Shown: positions 35,001-46,477 of the stretch, in pieces
How positions within the stretch are numbered: the stretch's first letter is position 1
Layout of the letters: every line of letters starts with the position of its first letter
DNA from: Gymnopus androsaceus JB14
Lineage: Eukaryota > Basidiomycota > Agaricomycetes > Agaricales > Omphalotaceae
Direction: 5' to 3'
Length of the DNA stretch: 64,000 nucleotides
Assembly (NCBI GenBank): GCA_009733575.1
Contig: ML769663.1
Location: 1 to 64,000, forward strand
Position numbers and translations under genes: made by a program
Notes under the pieces: model-generated
What the model saw: only the letters and a program-made list of their open reading frames with translations
Database searches by the model: none
Told to the model about the DNA's origin: nothing

Positions 35001-36156
35001 TTGAACTAGAATTGTGTCTGGGTCATCTGACAAGACAATAAGGATCTGGGATGCAGCTACTGGTGCTCAGATAGGTGAACCTCTGGAAGGTCATGAAATT
35101 TCAGTTCCGGTCAGTGGCCTTTTCACCTGATGGAACTAGAATTTGGTCTGGGTCACATGACAAGACAATAAGGATCTGGGATGCAGCTACTGGTGCTCAG
35201 ATAGGTGAACCTCTGGAAGGTCATGAAGATTCAGTCTGGTCAGTGGCCTTTTCACCTGATGGAACTAGAATTGTGTCTGGGTCAGATGACAAGACAATAA
35301 GGATCTGGGATGCAGCTACTGGTGCTCAGATAGGTGAACCTCTGGAACGGTCATGAATATTCAGTCTGGTCAGTGGCCTTTTCACCTGATGGAACTAGAA
35401 TTGTGTCTGGGTCACATGACAAGACAATAAGGATCTGGGATGCAGCTACTGGTGCTCAGATAGCTGAACCTCTGGAAGGCCATGGAAATCCAGTCAGTCA
35501 GTGGCCTTTTCACCTGATGGAACTAGAATTGTGTCTGGGTCAGATGACAAGACAATAAGGATTTGGGATGCAGCTACTGGTGTTCAGATAGGTGAACCTC
35601 TGGAAGGTCATGAATATTCAGTCCATCTGTGGTCTTTTCACCTGATGGAACTAGAATTGTGTCTGGGTCACATGACAAGACAATAAGGATCTGGGATGCA
35701 GCTACTGGTGCTCAGCTAGCTGAGCCTCTGGAAGGTCATGAAGATACAGTCTGGTCAGTGGCCTTTTCACCTGATGGAACTAGAATTGTGTCTGGGTCAG
35801 ATGACAAGACAATAAGGATCTGGGATGCAGCTAATGGTGTTCAGATAGGTGAACCTCTGGAAGGTCATGAATATTCAGTCCGGTCAGTGGCCTTTTCACC
35901 TGATGGAACTAAAATTGTGTCTGGGTCACCTGACAACACAATAAGACTCATGAACCACTATGAATCTTTTCAAGGTAGCATTCCAATCTGTTCTGTTCAT
36001 AATTGGTGCTTACCTAGACATGTAGCACACAACTACTGGCATCTATCCAGTGATGGCTGGATTATCTTTCCCCATCTTCCTCATGGTATAATCTGGATTC
36101 CTCCTCAGTTTCGCAAAATGTTGTGGAGGCCACACAATATATGCATTATATCTTGA
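32075..36156 (+). CDS. NACHT-WD40 (NLR-like) protein with damaged repeat array
   Basis: Exon 1 is 32075-32203, exon 2 is 32257-33780, exon 3 starts at 33832. A short N-terminal segment ([20 protein letters not shown]) leads to a NACHT domain: Walker [10 protein letters not shown] at residues 101-109, Walker [11 protein letters not shown] at 203-212, [10 protein letters not shown] sensor-like motif. WD40 repeats of 43 aa (129 nt) begin at about 34048 (GH...[11 protein letters not shown]...IRIWDAATG...PLE) and I count 15 to 35945. A GGA-to-TGA change gives a stop at 35002-35004 in repeat 8; indels at about 35108 (+1), 35346 (+1), 35490 (-1) and 35623 (-1) follow, net zero, so the last two repeats and tail return to frame. 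Without repair the product is about 941 aa with 7.5 repeats. Such proteins act in fungal non-self recognition (HET-E/D/R of Podospora). This is either a broken allele or an assembly artefact in near-identical repeats. Confidence 0.85.
34048..35945 (+). repeat. Array of about 15 WD40-coding repeats, 129 nt each
   Basis: The units are nearly identical at the DNA level. Codon differences concentrate at three places per unit: the residues after GH, the codon between SV and SV, the residue between GS and D; with further changes at ATG-x-QI-x-x. Indels fall at the second of these places. Confidence 0.9.
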
Positions 36157-37773
36157 TCAGGATACACTAAGATATCCCTTGAAGACTCTGTATATGGGGA
36201 GGAATGGTTCTGTTGTATTGAGGACTGAAGTCCAACTATTTCTTTAGCTTGTTTCTTTGCAAAGGAAATGGCTAATTGTTTGTATCATTCTCAATCTTTT
36301 CCACTTACATACTTACTTGAAAATATATAAAATTCCTGTTTCCTAGCCACATTGTCAAATGAAAACCCTGGGTCCTCGGGCAATCTTGTCCATGCATATA
36401 GGCTGCAAAAATAAATAAGAACTCTAAGAACAAGGAGAGATGTTGAGGTCAGCAATATTCTCTGCAGGGAGGCAAACCCAGATCTTGCATGTAAAGACTT
36501 GCAAAGCAGGTAAGTATAATCATTACTCCACCAACAAACTGCATTGAGTATTACCAGAACAAAATTTCACATGGCCTATACAGAAGCAAACCCAGAAGTG
36601 AAAAATTCTGGGGAAAATGATATATTCAGTGCAAATGTATATAGTTCATTATTTTTTAAATTCTCGGTTGATATACAGGTTAGAAATATATTCTGACTTC
36701 ATCAAAAATTTTAACTGTTTTATGAGCACATAATAATTTGATCCTGCATTCTCTACTAACAACTGCCAAAAACCCAGAAGCAAAATTTCAGGTTTATTGG
36801 GCTGCTATGCAAGTAATAAATTTCAGAACTGTTTGTGGGACCTACCAGGATGTCCATAGGGTCGGAAGAACTCCACTGTGGAGCATTGACCATGTTCCTA
36901 AGTTAAAAATTTGAAACTACAAAGGCAACCCACACAATGCCAATGCAGACCTCTTGAATGTCCTATCAAGTGTAGGCATTGAGTAATTGACATGTTGGAT
37001 TCCTAACCTAATGATTCAATATATTTAAGCAACCTCGGTGGATTAGGTAAAATGATCATGACATAGTGCATACCTATGTTATTTCCCATCCTCATGCCTG
37101 TTATGACTCAACTTGAATCTCCTCCAAACCTAATAGTATGTTAATTATAAAATAGGAAATTTAAGACAAGCCTTAGATCATTGATAACCACCAGGCAAGA
37201 AATATATACTCAAACAACTAGGCTCAAGTAAAATTATTAGTAATTGAATTAATTAATATGGAACTCACAGAATATTTTGTTCAGAGATGTCTCAACAAAC
37301 AATGATAAGTACTACCTTTGGAGATGGCTCAAAAATAGGCAGCAAAGGTTTTAATTACTATTTGGAGATAGCTCAACAAATAATAATAAGTACTACCTTT
37401 GGAGATGGCTCAACAATAGGCAGTAAGACTTGTAACTCATACTCAGAGATGTCTCAACAGAAGACTACCAGTGCACTTCAGCATGAAAGCAATCCACTGA
37501 AGGTTGCTTTCATCTACTGACTGCTGATAGACATGTAGCGATCATAAATTCTGGACTTCAATTGGACAGGTATCTTGTTTAGGGATTTAAGGTCTAATTC
37601 AATTCAGTTTATTTGCTAAATTTTCAATGAATCATGAATTGCACCAGTACACGATTTTTTGAAACCTAGATGAACTGTAAACTGGCACTGGTTCAAATGG
37701 TCCATCAGTGCAATCTTTAGCAGTGCATTTTTCAGTGCAGTTGAGTGCAATTCACAATTTAAACTGGCTGGAA
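36157..37773. other. AT-rich non-coding interval with a direct repeat
   Basis: No gene is supported. Contains the tandem repeat listed at 37286-37465. Confidence 0.4.
37286..37465 (+). repeat. Tandem direct repeat, about 81-nt unit, 2.2 copies
   Basis: The unit starts GATGTCTCAACAAACAATGA and includes AGTACTACCTTTGGAGATGG and AATAGGCAG. The copies begin near 37286 and 37367, with a partial third near 37448. The open frame across it mirrors the repeat and has no other support. Confidence 0.7.
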
Positions 37774-39366
37774 CTAGTCATTCTTACATCTAAAGATAGA
37801 GTACCTCTGAATACACTTGTCAATGCTTCCTGGAGCAAAGGAGAAAGCAGCCCCTGAGAACATGTAGCGAGAGATAATCATTCCACATGAGAGTTGCTGA
37901 ACCACCTCAGCCATAGATGTAGGTGCTTCAGCCTGGATAAAACCATCATCTGCCTTGTGAATGCAACTGAAAATCTCACTAGATCGAGAGATTGAATAAT
38001 AATTTGTTAGATGTGGCTTTGCATCAAATATTGCAAGAACTTGATCATTGGATTCCAGATAATCCAAAGTAGCCTTTACAAAGACCTCCAAGTCTGGGAT
38101 CTTTGAAAAGGATAATTCTACTGAACAACCCCCTTGCTGGCAACAACCCTCCCAAAAAAGGAAATTTTTGCAAAAGCTAGTTTGGCAACCCCATCACACT
38201 TTTGTCACACATTTTTGGGTGTGATTTTTTCAATCTTTTGTGTGTTTTTTTTTCAAAAAAAAAAAGTCAGCTACCACCTCATGCCTCACCTTACTTAAGT
38301 TGCAACACAAACTGTTCAGATTCCCAAATAGGGCTGGTGGCAGTATCTGAAATATATGTTGGGTAAATACCCTTCTGTCGGTTGTCCAGCTGCTCCATAC
38401 ACCACATGTACCCCTATCTGCTTCCATATTTAAAGTAGGTAGATATGAGTTAGCAATCAATTGTTCCTGCCCCCATTCTTGATGGTCAATTCCCTCCTCA
38501 CTGAGGTTGTACCCACTGACTGAGCTTGTTTGCCTCTTAACAGATTATGGGACTGGATGCTCACTGATCCTGTTTGCCCTTATCCCCATTGCTGTATTCA
38601 CCATGCTCATTTCTATCAACACTTGCTGTACCTGTTCATCACTGCATTTCTACATTCATTGTTTGTCTGCACTCAGTGTGCCCATCACCGTGTTTCTATG
38701 CCCATTGTTTATCTGCACTCATTGTACTTGTTGCCAAATTTCTACACCCATCATTTATCATGGAACTCATTGTGCCCATTACCAGTTCCAGTGGGAGCTC
38801 TGGATGTTGTTTACCCTGTTGCTGGCTCCAGTGGGTGTGATGCTTTATCATTTCATTGCATGTATGTGCCCCGGCTTCACCCTATCCATTCAGAACCTCC
38901 TTGTCCCACATATCTAATGGTATTGGTCGTTGTATGTCTATTCCCTGTGCTATGCAATCTTAACAATATAAAGACTCCAGATTATCTCTGACCTTCACAA
39001 AAAAAATTTAGTTCTGAGGCAAATTTATGTGTTGTGACCTCAATGTGACCATGTGTGACCATATGTGACCTTAACTGGGTTGTTAAATAAGACTTGAGCC
39101 AAGGGGGTTGTTCAGTAGAATTATCCCTTTGAAAAGTCCTCGGGGTATTCTGGATGAGAAAATCTGAAAACAATAGACTGGAAAATGCCATGCTGCAATG
39201 GGCAAACCCAGGCCTTTCTGACTAAAGAACAGTTTAGAAGAGTTGATTTATCAGAGTGGAGGTTGTTGAGAACAGAATCCACCAGTTTGCTAGGTAGCAT
39301 GATGGTGGAAGCAATGCAAGGCAAATATTTCTCCCTACACCACATGGTGACAATACGCGACCACAA
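37774..39366 (-). pseudogene. F-box protein gene split by a 1-kb transposable element
   Basis: The N-terminal part (39366-39127) has a classic agaric F-box: MLPSKLVDSVLNNLHSDKST followed by LLNCSLVRKAW. It is cut at EDFSK by the element 38110-39126 and resumes below 38110 as IPDLEVFVKATLDYLE, running to IFDAKPHLTNYY and a stop near 37774. Deleting the element and one copy of the 9-bp duplication gives an uninterrupted frame across the junction. F-box proteins recruit substrates to SCF ubiquitin ligases. The C-terminal part seems short for these proteins, so further 3' exons may be missing. Confidence 0.75.
38110..39126. mobile_element. Mutator-like non-autonomous TIR element with 9-bp duplication
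   Basis: 1017 bp. The terminal inverted repeats are about 27 bp, starting GGATAATTCTACTGAACAAC and continuing CCCCTTG; both ends match exactly. It is flanked by the direct repeat CTTTGAAAA at 38101-38109 and 39127-39135. A 9-bp duplication is typical of Mutator-like elements. The interior has a degenerate repeat of about 48 nt at roughly 38640-38780 and no transposase. Confidence 0.88.
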
Positions 39367-40970
39367 CGTGCTTTAAACTTGCTTTGAACGCTACATTTTG
39401 GGCACAAGTACTTAGACTAATTCGGACAGGAACTAAATTGCAAAAAAAAGCTACCTCAAAAATGCTCAAAAAAATTCTCTTGTCATGCTCTGTGATGACT
39501 TTGAATTCCTGGAGGCTAAGTATTAAGTAATTTCATGCTAATTCCCTACCAAGAGCTTCTAGGGTCCTGCAAGCCAAGCAACCAAAATGCATTCTACTTA
39601 CTCTTCAGATGTTTCACCTTACTATGAAAGGCATGCAGGCAGGACAGAAGGAATTCTGCAATCACCTGTACAGCCTACCCTACCCAGGCAATTTGCGAAA
39701 TATTTATCCAATACCTCCAACGCCTCGAATCCTATCACCAACCCAGATGCAGACCCCGCATCCATTGATCTCACTGTAGAGCCGGACCAGGAAGACGATG
39801 CTAAATAACAAGAAAAGAAACATCTTTGTCAGTGTTTATATTGATGACCCCTAAACAGACTTACATTATCATGCATAGGTGACACTGTAGCAAAAAGAAG
39901 GTCCAATGCCTACGTGTTCTTCGGACAGGTACCAGACATTGAATTCAACACTGATGACAAGCCCAAGTTTATCATTTTCAATTGCACCATCTGTCGCGCT
40001 GTCATTAAACAAGGTGCAAGTGGGAGTGACACTGCATTGACAGGTGAGTTGTCAATGTATCTACATCACCAAATATGTACTCACGTACTGGCTAGGTGCC
40101 CTTCTCCTCCATGCTCGGAAATGCTGGGGAAAGGAAACAGTCGACCGGGTAATGGCACTAGACAATAAAACTGGCAACAACAAACTTTGTCAGGAACTCA
40201 AAAAAGAAAAACGAGGGGAGCAGTCGAAGCTCACCTTATTATACAAGCCTATCAAAAAAACATGGGACAAACTTTGCTCAACATTACGACCCTCCAAAGA
40301 ATCACTGCGGTATGTTGTTTGATGTTGATTAACGTGACTTGAATTATTGTTGACAATGAAACGGCTAGCATTGGGACTGCACGTATGTGTGCTGAAGAAG
40401 GTCGCCCTTTTAATACAGTTGCGGGTCACTGCTATAAGTGGCTGCAGCGCAAGGGGCAACCAGATCATTATATACCTCCGAGGCAGCAGGTTTCAAAGGA
40501 TGTCAAGACACTGTATGAAAAAGCAAAAGAGAGGCTAGCATCAGAGCTTCAAGTATGTTCAGACCTAGCGCTAAACATCTCACTTACCTGTAAATTTTCC
40601 AGGCCTATGACGGTGAACATTGCCTTGGTCTTGATTGCTGGACCTCTCCAAATCATTGGCCTTGGATGTCGATTAATATCTCATGGTTGCGAAAAGACAA
40701 CAATGGCAAAGAAGTGCCAGTTACTCACCTACTGGACTTCGTTGAGCTCCCGTGCTCACATACCAGTTTGAACATGGCTAAATGCATAGCAGACGTCCTA
40801 AAGTTTAGGACTAGTCACCCTGTGGGTACCTCAGTGCAACCTATATGTTCCTGGGCACTAGGGAATTTTTCCAGATGAAGGAATATGGAATTGAAGATAA
40901 GGTTAGCAGATCTTTCGGTGTAATGAAAAAAATTGAAACGTACATCTTCAGGTCCTGAGCATCACCATTG

Positions 40971-41923
40971 CATCAGCAAAAATGCTCTGGGCCTGAGATA
41001 GCCTAGGTAGCCTGGGTGACCTGAGATTACCCTATAGATCAACCTCAGGTAGCCTGGGCAACCTGGGTGACCAGGGCAACTCAGGTTAATGGAGACTACC
41101 CTCTAGGGTACCCTGAAGTCACTCCATAGGGCTAACCTGGGTGAACCTGAGGAAGCCTGAGGAAACCTGAGCAACCTGAGGTAACCTGAGACAGTCTGAA
41201 ACTTGGTTTAATTTTATACAACCTAAAGAGCCTAAATAACCTCGGGTTTTAAGCTATTAAATATATAGATGTTCTGTAATCAAAAGCAGACATTCCACTT
41301 GCTTGATAAATCATCTATAGATCAAAGTTGTAAGTAATTGCGCGAAATAAGCGCCGAACTGCGTGGGCGCCTGTGAACTGCGTACAATCAAAAACCTGTT
41401 GATGGGGTCAAATCATATTCATCAAGAGTATAACAGATTACCTCCTAAGCTTGCTACACTTAAACATGAGTCTGAATAACTTCAGTGAGCTGTTCCGAGA
41501 TGTAAGTTAAGGTCAATAAGATATTAAGAAGCTTCTTCGAATAAGAATACATTAAGTGAGTCCAATAAGAACAATGAAATAGTATAAGTTGAGCAACATT
41601 GAGTGATAAGACTAAGTATAAAGACAGGTGAATAATGAGATAACTAAGATGTTTTTTAGATACCACTACTTATGATAGGCACCCTCAGGCTACCTCAGGT
41701 TACCTCAGGTTGCTCAGGCTGCCTCAGGTTTACTCAGGTTCACTCAGGGTAGCTCAGGGTAGCTCAGGTTGACATAGGTTACCTATAACCACCTGAAAAG
41801 GCCAAGGAAAAAGGGATAAACCTGGATGACCTGGGCAGCCTAGGTGACCTAGGCTTCCTAGGTAGCCTAGGCACCCAAAGGAAAGCCTTTGATAACCCAG
41901 GGCCCAGACCATTTTTGCTGATG
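40971..41923. mobile_element. Non-autonomous TIR element, CATCAGCA family, copy 2
   Basis: 953 bp. The ends CATCAGCAAAAATGCTCTGG and its inverted copy differ at one position. Flanked by TG at 40969-40970 and 41924-41925; deletion of the element and one TG restores the hAT frame (ATC ACC ATT GAC AAT). The interior holds sub-terminal arrays of short words, AGCCTGGGYRACCTGAGG on the left and CTCAGGTTRCTCAGGYTNCC on the right, so the two halves can pair. No coding region. Confidence 0.85.
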
Positions 41924-43717
41924 TGACAATGCTGATACGCTGATTTTTTGGCTAAAGCTGAAACTGTACAGAATTGATAATCCTAGATTCTGTATTATAC
42001 TCAATATGGTTATACCGAGAACTATAGTGAGCCTGGGCTGATAGTTGAAGTCTATGGAGAGTCTATTGTACTCTAGAGATTTCAGAGTGATGGTACGCAT
42101 TAATGGTATCTCACTTAACTTTGTGAATGCATCTCGTTCCAAGTCCTATGCATTGTATGGTGTAGCAAGTCAAGCTCGGTGGATACCAAATTTGATGAGC
42201 AAGGCTATTCCGAGCCCACATATAATTATTACTAGGCTAGACAATCAAAAGACATACCTGAGGGATTGAAGTTTCCAAGGCAGCACTTGATGCAGCCCAA
42301 CGAGTTGGTTATACAAAATTTACAATGTTACTCTGCCGAGATGAAAACTCTTCAAGATGAAAGCTTGCCTAGGCAATCTCGTCGCAGAATGTCTGGTAAC
42401 TCCGGCCCGGAGCTGCCGCGATGAATGGAAACATTCCCGCGATGTCACAAGTCTTTTGACTGAGATGATAAAAGCAACATGGATGACAGAATCATCTAGG
42501 CGAGCTAAACTCTCCGAGACCAAATGTTGTACTAGCTGGATGCCCGAGGCTCCATTAGGACTCCGAGGCAAATGTAATTGATGGTGTGTTTTTGGGTTGT
42601 GTATTGCTAGAGGGTGCCAAGGTATACCTGCCGCGGCATCACCAATGCAGCCACCTGATCAACCTCATCGCAATCACTCTTAGAGCAAGGAATGACTAGG
42701 AATAATTCCTGTCCGAGCTTCAGTGTTGTTCCAAGATCCATGTGCCACAAAGCATCTAGGCTTGAGTCCACACGGAACTAGGCATAATGTCTAGCTCGCT
42801 ATTGGCAAGGCAAAGATAGATATACTTCCGAGGGCTGTTCATGGAATGTTTTCGAACACCATAGAACTTCACCGAGTCATAAATTTGGAGGACCTGCACA
42901 GTTTCCAAGGCAAAAGAAAGTGACTCGAGTTCATCTAGGACCAAATTCCAAGCATTGCCATTCCGAGTTATGGATTTCCCCAAGATTATGTGTGCCGAGA
43001 TGATTTATTGAGGAAGATTATTTATTATTTTACATTTATGGACATGCCTTGATCTCTTTCATATTATTTCTTTGTTTTAGTATTTTTCTAAGATGTACCA
43101 GTATATAAGGGTAGCTACATTCTATGTGGCAATCCAAGTTAGACTTGATACCTGAAACACAGTTCTATCTTAGGACCTGTAGTGATTCATACACGCTCAG
43201 ACGCGTCTGCATCGTCCTCTGCAACCTTTGAAACAGGTGGCCTTCTTGTAACCTTGATAATACTGAGGCTGTTCATTCTACTTCCCAGCTATTAAGTTGA
43301 GCATTCCTGGTTTTCATCTCAAAGAGAGGTCACATCAGTCTTAGGACTGCAGGTGGAGCCTAATGTGCACACCTCGATGAGCCCGTTGTTGATTAGGAAA
43401 GGTCTTGGACCCAAGTGTCGGCTTGGTCTAGTTTTAGGGAGGAAGCTTCTTGGAGTGCACCAGAGGCTATAGCGGTATTAAAATAAACCCCTACAAGTTC
43501 TCGGAGGCGTATTTTAATACTAGCGACAAGTTGTCAGCCAGCCAAATATGCCCAGGGAACCCTAACCATAGTATGATAAGATGGGACCATATCTCGGGAA
43601 CCAGGGGCCGTGGGAAAAACGGAAATGGCTACACCCCTTTATTTTTCTCCCTCTTTCTAGTGGTGCCTCCGCTTAATCCTAATCTAAAATTAGGATTATG
43701 ACCAAATATAGTAATAA

Positions 43718-43793
43718 GCACTGTTTTGGTCAGGTCTCGTTAGGGTAAGCACAAAGTGCTTACCCTAACATAGAGACCTGATCAAAACAGTGC
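43718..43793. repeat. Near-perfect hairpin inside the MITE
   Basis: Two 35-38 nt arms (GCACTGTTTTGGTCAGGTCTC..., ...GAGACCTGATCAAAACAGTGC) separated by 3 nt, with one substitution and a 3-nt bulge. Confidence 0.85.
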
Positions 43794-43809
43794 CAAACAA
43801 ACAGTGAAC

Positions 43810-43940
43810 ATTGGTTAGGGTTAGGGTGGTTAGGGTTTAGGGGTTGAGGATAATAATGGGGGTGTGGGGGCTTGCCCCCACTGTTAAAATATTAATCAGG
43901 GTTAGGGTTAGGATGCAAGGTAGGGCTAGGGTTGGGTGCA
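43810..43940 (+). repeat. Interstitial telomere-like TTAGGG runs
   Basis: GGTTAGGGTTAGGGTGGTTA near 43812 and GGGTTAGGGTTAGGATGC near 43899, degenerate. Fungal telomeres are commonly TTAGGG; here the runs lie inside a MITE, not at a chromosome end. Confidence 0.7.
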
Positions 43941-46477
43941 GGTGACCTACACAAGCATGGGAAAAGTGTCCGTTTTTTCCCACGGGCTCTCGTTCTCTCT
44001 GTATCAATATTTCTTTTCTAGGTAAAAGCTGTGCTGACAACTTGTTCCAAATATTAAAATATGCCTCCGAGAACTTGTCAGGGTTTATTTTAATACTGCT
44101 AATGAACCAGCTGTGGAGTGTTACCTAGCTTTACCAACAGATTCTACCCCTTGCCTGCTCTTTGCTGAGTGTGTTAAAAACGCCTACTTGAGTGACTTGC
44201 GTGGCGGTCGTATAAGCTTGTTAGGTAACTCGTGGGATTCCCTGAGAGTTGGAGTATCATTGCGCGGCAATGTAAAGGCTCCCGAGATATGCAAAGTTGT
44301 TTGTTGAGTTGGTGTACTTGACCCGTGCTTTGGTGTTTCACCCCGAGATACGCAAGGTCGTTCGTTGAGTCGGCGTACTTGACCTGTGCTTTGGTGTTTG
44401 CTTTCCCCTCAATTAGTTCAGCATGTCGTCGTATGTTAGTTGGCTTTTCAAAACCTCCCTCCAAATATAAAACCTTGTTCATCTTGCACTGTCTGTGCCA
44501 ACTGTCAAGTGCTTTTCTCTTCGAATCAATTAGTAGTTGAGGGAACCTTCGACAACCTCCTTCCTCACATTAAATTAAACCTTTTGGATTGTATCTGATT
44601 GGGGTGATTGTTGTTTGGTCGGTTTTCATACCTAGCACAAATCTAACTCATCAATGCATCCACAAACAACACAATGATCAATGAGCTCCAGAAGCTCCTT
44701 CCAAATTTTAGGGGGAGGTGTGGTCTGTTCGGTGCATGGCACACACAGTTAACTTGGCTGCAAAAGGGATTCTTCACCCGTTTGAGGTGAAGAAGAGCAA
44801 AAATGGTAAGGATGACAATGATGACAACCACGCAGGTGCTGGCCTTGTCAATGAGCTTGAGATAGAGGAACTCAGGAACTGCAGGCAGAGATCCATGATC
44901 TAGAAGAGAATGGTGTCTGCGATAACGACGATGACGACGGGTTTGTGGATGTGCTTGCAGAGATGACAGTTGTGGAGAAGGAGGAGTGGGCAGTAGCAGT
45001 CATGCCTCTCTGCAATGCGCTTGTCAAAGTAAGTTTGTTGGAACACTTACCAATCGAATTGGTTTCCACAAGATTCCAGAAATGGAAATTTGTGAAGTTT
45101 GTGAATCTCCTTTTAGAAACCTTGGTGGATACCAATTCGATTGGTACCATCCGATTTAGGAATGCTTACCAACCTGCACTGTAGACTCGGTGCATCTCCT
45201 TCAAGGTTATCAACTCACCCACCATCCTCCTTCCCTCCTGGTGTAAAGCTGTTGCTGGGTCTGCCTTTCACAATCGGACCCTTCCGCGGGACGTCTCGAC
45301 CTGTTGGAACTCGACGTACAACATGCTTGCAGCCTTCATCAAAATGAAGGAATACGTTGATATATTTCTGGACTCTTCATCAAATGGTTTAACGCAATAT
45401 TTACTTACTTACGGATACCGAATGGAAAGCTGTCAAAGATTTGGTATATGCGTTGAAGGTATGCATACTTTTCATTTATATTGTCCTCTTCTAACTTATC
45501 TTGCTCAACAGTCTCTGAAAGATGCTACCGAATTTTTCTCCTTGAACTTGCCAAACATTTCAGCAGTTATTCCTGCTATGGATCAGCTGGACGAAAATTT
45601 TGCTGTTGGGATTCTTGACAACCATATTCTATCTGCGCCTCTTCGACATGCCGTATCCATCGGAAAGCAGACAATAAACAAGTACTATGAGCTGTCCGAT
45701 AGCTCTGATATTTACCAAATCTCTATGGGTAAGTCGATTGTCTTTCTTTCGCTTTTTGTCTTCTCACTCAGATATCTGAAGTTCTCCATCCTTCCTATAA
45801 AACCACCTACTTTACATGACTTAATTGGAGTGACAGCTGGATCAATGAGGCACTTTGAATTACTCATGATGCTTGGCAGCGCTATAAACCAACAGGGAAC
45901 ATTGGTGTAAATGACTCTCGTAGCCCAGGTCCTTCAGTGAGTAACCCATTAGAGCTTTTTCATTTACTCACTTATAATTTGTTCTTACTTCTAGATTCCA
46001 TCAACATCGACATCCAAAAACTCATTTGCAATGCATATTCGTGCACAAGTCAATATGGCCATGCCAGATGTTTCAGTAGATGAGCTTGAACACTATTTGA
46101 AGGATAGAGTTGTACCTACGGAAAACCCTCTGGAGTGGTGGCTTATGAACCGTAAGGTGTATCCCAACTTATTGAAACTCGGCGTTTCCATTCATTTGGT
46201 CATGGGTATGTCTTCTTCCTATGTCACTCATATATTATTTCTTACAAGTTATATAGCATCTACTGTCTCTGTCGAACGCTCCTTTTCTCGTGGTCGAATC
46301 CTTATATCTCATTTGCGCAATCGCCTTCGCTCAAACACCATTCGCGCTTTGATGTGTTTTGGGGATTGGTCACAACTTGATCTATTTACGCCGCAGGAGC
46401 TCGAGGGAATGCTAAAAGAGGGTGATAGTGATGAGGACAATGACACTTTTGTAGATGATGAGATTCTCATAGTTTAA

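Larger units (their letters stand above)
43472..44099. mobile_element. Nested Tc1/mariner-type MITE with 68-bp inverted repeats
   Basis: 628 bp flanked by TA at 43470-43471 and 44100-44101. The inverted repeats start GCRGTATTAAAATAAACCC and run about 68 bp to GACAAGTTGTCAGC with scattered mismatches. It sits within the LTR-like insertion 41933-44653. Internally it contains a hairpin (43718-43793) and telomere-like TTAGGG runs (43810-43940). Confidence 0.82.
41933..44653. mobile_element. Probable solo LTR or LTR-like insertion (TG...CA ends)
   Basis: It begins TGATACGCTG and ends AACTCATCA, flanked by ATGC at 41929-41932 and 44654-44657. Removing it plus one ATGC gives GAC AAT GCA TCC in the hAT gene (the expected D-N-A-S). 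A TATATAAGGG box at about 43109 would suit an LTR promoter. About 2.1 kb without the nested MITE; no reverse transcriptase is seen. The type is inferred from termini only. Confidence 0.6.
39587..46477 (+). pseudogene. hAT-family transposase gene, broken by nested insertions
   Basis: An N-terminal linker is followed by a BED-type zinc finger (FNCTICRAVIKQG, near 39980), FNTVAGHCYKWLQR, then the DDE-type hAT core: LGLDCWTSPNH (40630), THLLDFVELPCSHTS. The conserved DNA SNN motif is cut twice: by the element 40971-41923 and by the insertion 41933-44653. The gene resumes at 44658 (NNTMINELQKLLPNF; VWSVRCMAHTVNLAAKG), continues with the PRDVSTCWNSTYNML block (45290) and ends with the hAT dimerisation region EWWLMN, STVSVERSFSRGR (46260-46300) and stop at 46475-46477. 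Extra damage: a frameshift near 45410 and a palindromic insertion at about 45024-45170. Likely dead. Confidence 0.82.

Noticed and set aside
34048..35945. Regular 129-nt repeats considered as a CRISPR-like or satellite array
   Set aside because: They encode WD40 blades in frame after a NACHT domain; the period is a protein repeat.
38507..38991. Overlapping plus-strand open frames rich in Cys, His and Leu
   Set aside because: They lie in the repeat-bearing interior of the Mutator-like element and all three frames look alike, as expected of a tandem repeat.
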